Origin: Pedobacter indicus
GTDB lineage: Bacteria > Bacteroidota > Bacteroidia > Sphingobacteriales > Sphingobacteriaceae
Length of the DNA: 64,000 nucleotides
Direction: 5' to 3'
NCBI RefSeq assembly: GCF_003449035.1
Contig: NZ_QRGB01000001.1
Span: 3,100,001 to 3,164,000, forward strand
Shown piece by piece: positions 63,339 through 64,000 of this stretch (position 1 is its first letter; every line of letters begins with the position of its first letter). A program made the translations under genes and the position numbers. The notes beneath the pieces are model-generated. The model was not told where the DNA came from. It saw nothing but the letters and a program-made list of their open reading frames with translations, and did not search any database.

Positions 63339-64000
63339 ATGTACAAAACATCAAAACATATACTATTTTTCTTTTCAGTTTTTCTTTTAGTAGTAAGCGC
63401 ATGTTCAGAAGCAGTGGACCAAACAAGACAAGAAGACAACGTAAAACCGACCGTTGAAATCATTTCGCCCACTTTAGATCAACCATTTTATACCGTCAAC
63501 TTGCCTGGTGAACTAAAGCCTTATGAAGAAGTGAAAATACATGCAAAAATCAAAGGATTCGTCAAGAAAATCCATGTAGACCGGGGTAGCTTGGTTAGAA
63601 AAGGACAGTTGCTTGCGGTTCTGGAAGCTCCTGAAATAATGCAACAGTATCTTTCTGCAAAATCAGATGAAATTAAATACGACCAGGAATACATTTTTGC
63701 GAAACAGGCTTATGAGCGATTAAAAAAAGCAGGCGAAACTGGAGGCGCGGTAGCCGAAATAGAATTAGACCGGGCCCTCAGTGAATTGAATGCTGCAAAA
63801 GCAGCTGTTGAGGCTTCAAAAGCTCAGTCGGGCATTCCGGCTCAGATGAATTCCTATCTGAGAATTACAGCTCCCTTCGACGGGATTGTAATGGAGAGGA
63901 ACGTTTCTGAAGGAGCTCTGGTAGGTGACAACACCGGAGAGCTATTCACACTGGCCCAAACCGACAAATTAAGGCTGACCATAGCGGTTCCGGAAAAGTA
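63339..64000 (+). CDS. RND efflux periplasmic adaptor (membrane fusion protein), partial
   Basis: The first 220 residues are present and the frame runs off the window. It has a lipoprotein signal (LVVSAC), a beta-barrel and lipoyl-like half (VNLPGELKPYEEVKIHAK, GFVKKIHVDRGSLVRKGQLL), a coiled-coil hairpin (YDQEYIFAKQAYERLKKAGE ... ELDRALSELNAAKAAVE) and the second lipoyl half (LRITAPFDGIVMERNVSEG). It links the RND pump to TolC. The ATG is at 63339. Confidence 0.9.
   Translation, partial: MYKTSKHILFFFSVFLLVVSACSEAVDQTRQEDNVKPTVEIISPTLDQPFYTVNLPGELKPYEEVKIHAKIKGFVKKIHVDRGSLVRKGQLLAVLEAPEIMQQYLSAKSDEIKYDQEYIFAKQAYERLKKAGETGGAVAEIELDRALSELNAAKAAVEASKAQSGIPAQMNSYLRITAPFDGIVMERNVSEGALVGDNTGELFTLAQTDKLRLTIAVPEK

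Larger units (their letters stand above)
50519..64000 (+). mobile_element. Probable integrative element at tRNA-Pro (left end, right end outside window)
   Basis: A tRNA gene is followed at once by a Bacteroidota-type tyrosine integrase, an ORF6N protein and an ADP-ribosyltransferase-like protein, then cargo all on the plus strand. This is the usual left end of an integrated element. The matching 3' tRNA repeat (attR) is not seen inside the window, so the extent to the right is open. How much of the redox/efflux block belongs to it is inference. Confidence 0.5.

Overview
The window is a piece of a Bacteroidota chromosome, most probably of the Sphingobacteriaceae type. The signs are two SusC/SusD pairs, a large sensor kinase with Reg_prop repeats paired with an AraC-type response regulator, many lipoproteins, a DUF2723 protein, and repeated -7 promoter elements of the form TAnnTTTG (usually TATATTTG), which are characteristic of this phylum. 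No ribosomal RNA, rpoB or similar marker is present, so the genus cannot be fixed.

Layout. (1) 1-1512: the end of a LamG-like protein and a GH144-like glucanase lipoprotein. (2) 1539-9446, minus strand: a seven-gene heme operon (TonB receptor, HmuY-like hemophore, HmuT, HmuU, HmuV, HemS-type heme protein, ChaN), preceded by two near-identical 23-bp Fur-like operators 41 bp apart that flank the -7 element. (3) 9500-13349: a fabF gene with its terminator, a 700-bp gap holding a broken ParD antitoxin and an array of helically phased short repeats, then tag (3-methyladenine glycosylase) and an OYE-family reductase. (4) 13379-31051: a polysaccharide-utilisation region with a tandem GH43 protein, a fusion of two sulfatases, two further GH43-like proteins, SusD, SusC, a GH5-like enzyme, an esterase and an MBL-fold hydrolase; a subclass B1 metallo-beta-lactamase and a tail-anchored DUF937 protein interrupt it on the plus strand. 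(5) 31260-35226: its probable regulator, a hybrid two-component system split into two overlapping genes. (6) 35223-38767: a PadR repressor overlapping a DUF2723 membrane glycosyltransferase that carries a PadR-associated N-terminal domain, with a 16-bp perfect inverted repeat over the promoter. (7) 38889-43661: a second SusC/SusD pair without enzymes. (8) 43938-47561: a complete siderophore ABC importer in the same gene order as B. subtilis yclNOPQ. (9) 47757-50489: a thioredoxin-reductase-like flavoprotein and a GH123/DUF4091 protein. (10) 50519-64000: tRNA-Pro(GGG) followed by a tyrosine integrase, an ORF6N protein and a free-standing ADP-ribosyltransferase-like protein, then a long plus-strand block with thiol-redox genes (TlpA, DsbD, TlpA, DsrE) and a tripartite RND efflux pump (TolC, RND, adaptor running off the edge). 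This looks like the left end of an integrative element whose right end lies outside the window.

How it works together. Two iron routes are encoded (heme and a siderophore), both as full inner-membrane importers. The sugar region would take up and cleave a sulfated, arabinose/xylose/galactose-type glycan under control of the split two-component system. The probable island combines periplasmic reducing power with an efflux pump; two related small secreted proteins, one in front of each half, tie the halves together. The best candidates for something undescribed are this island cargo, the double sulfatase, the PadR/DUF2723 unit and the phased repeat array. No database search or alignment program was run; family calls rest on reading the protein sequences.
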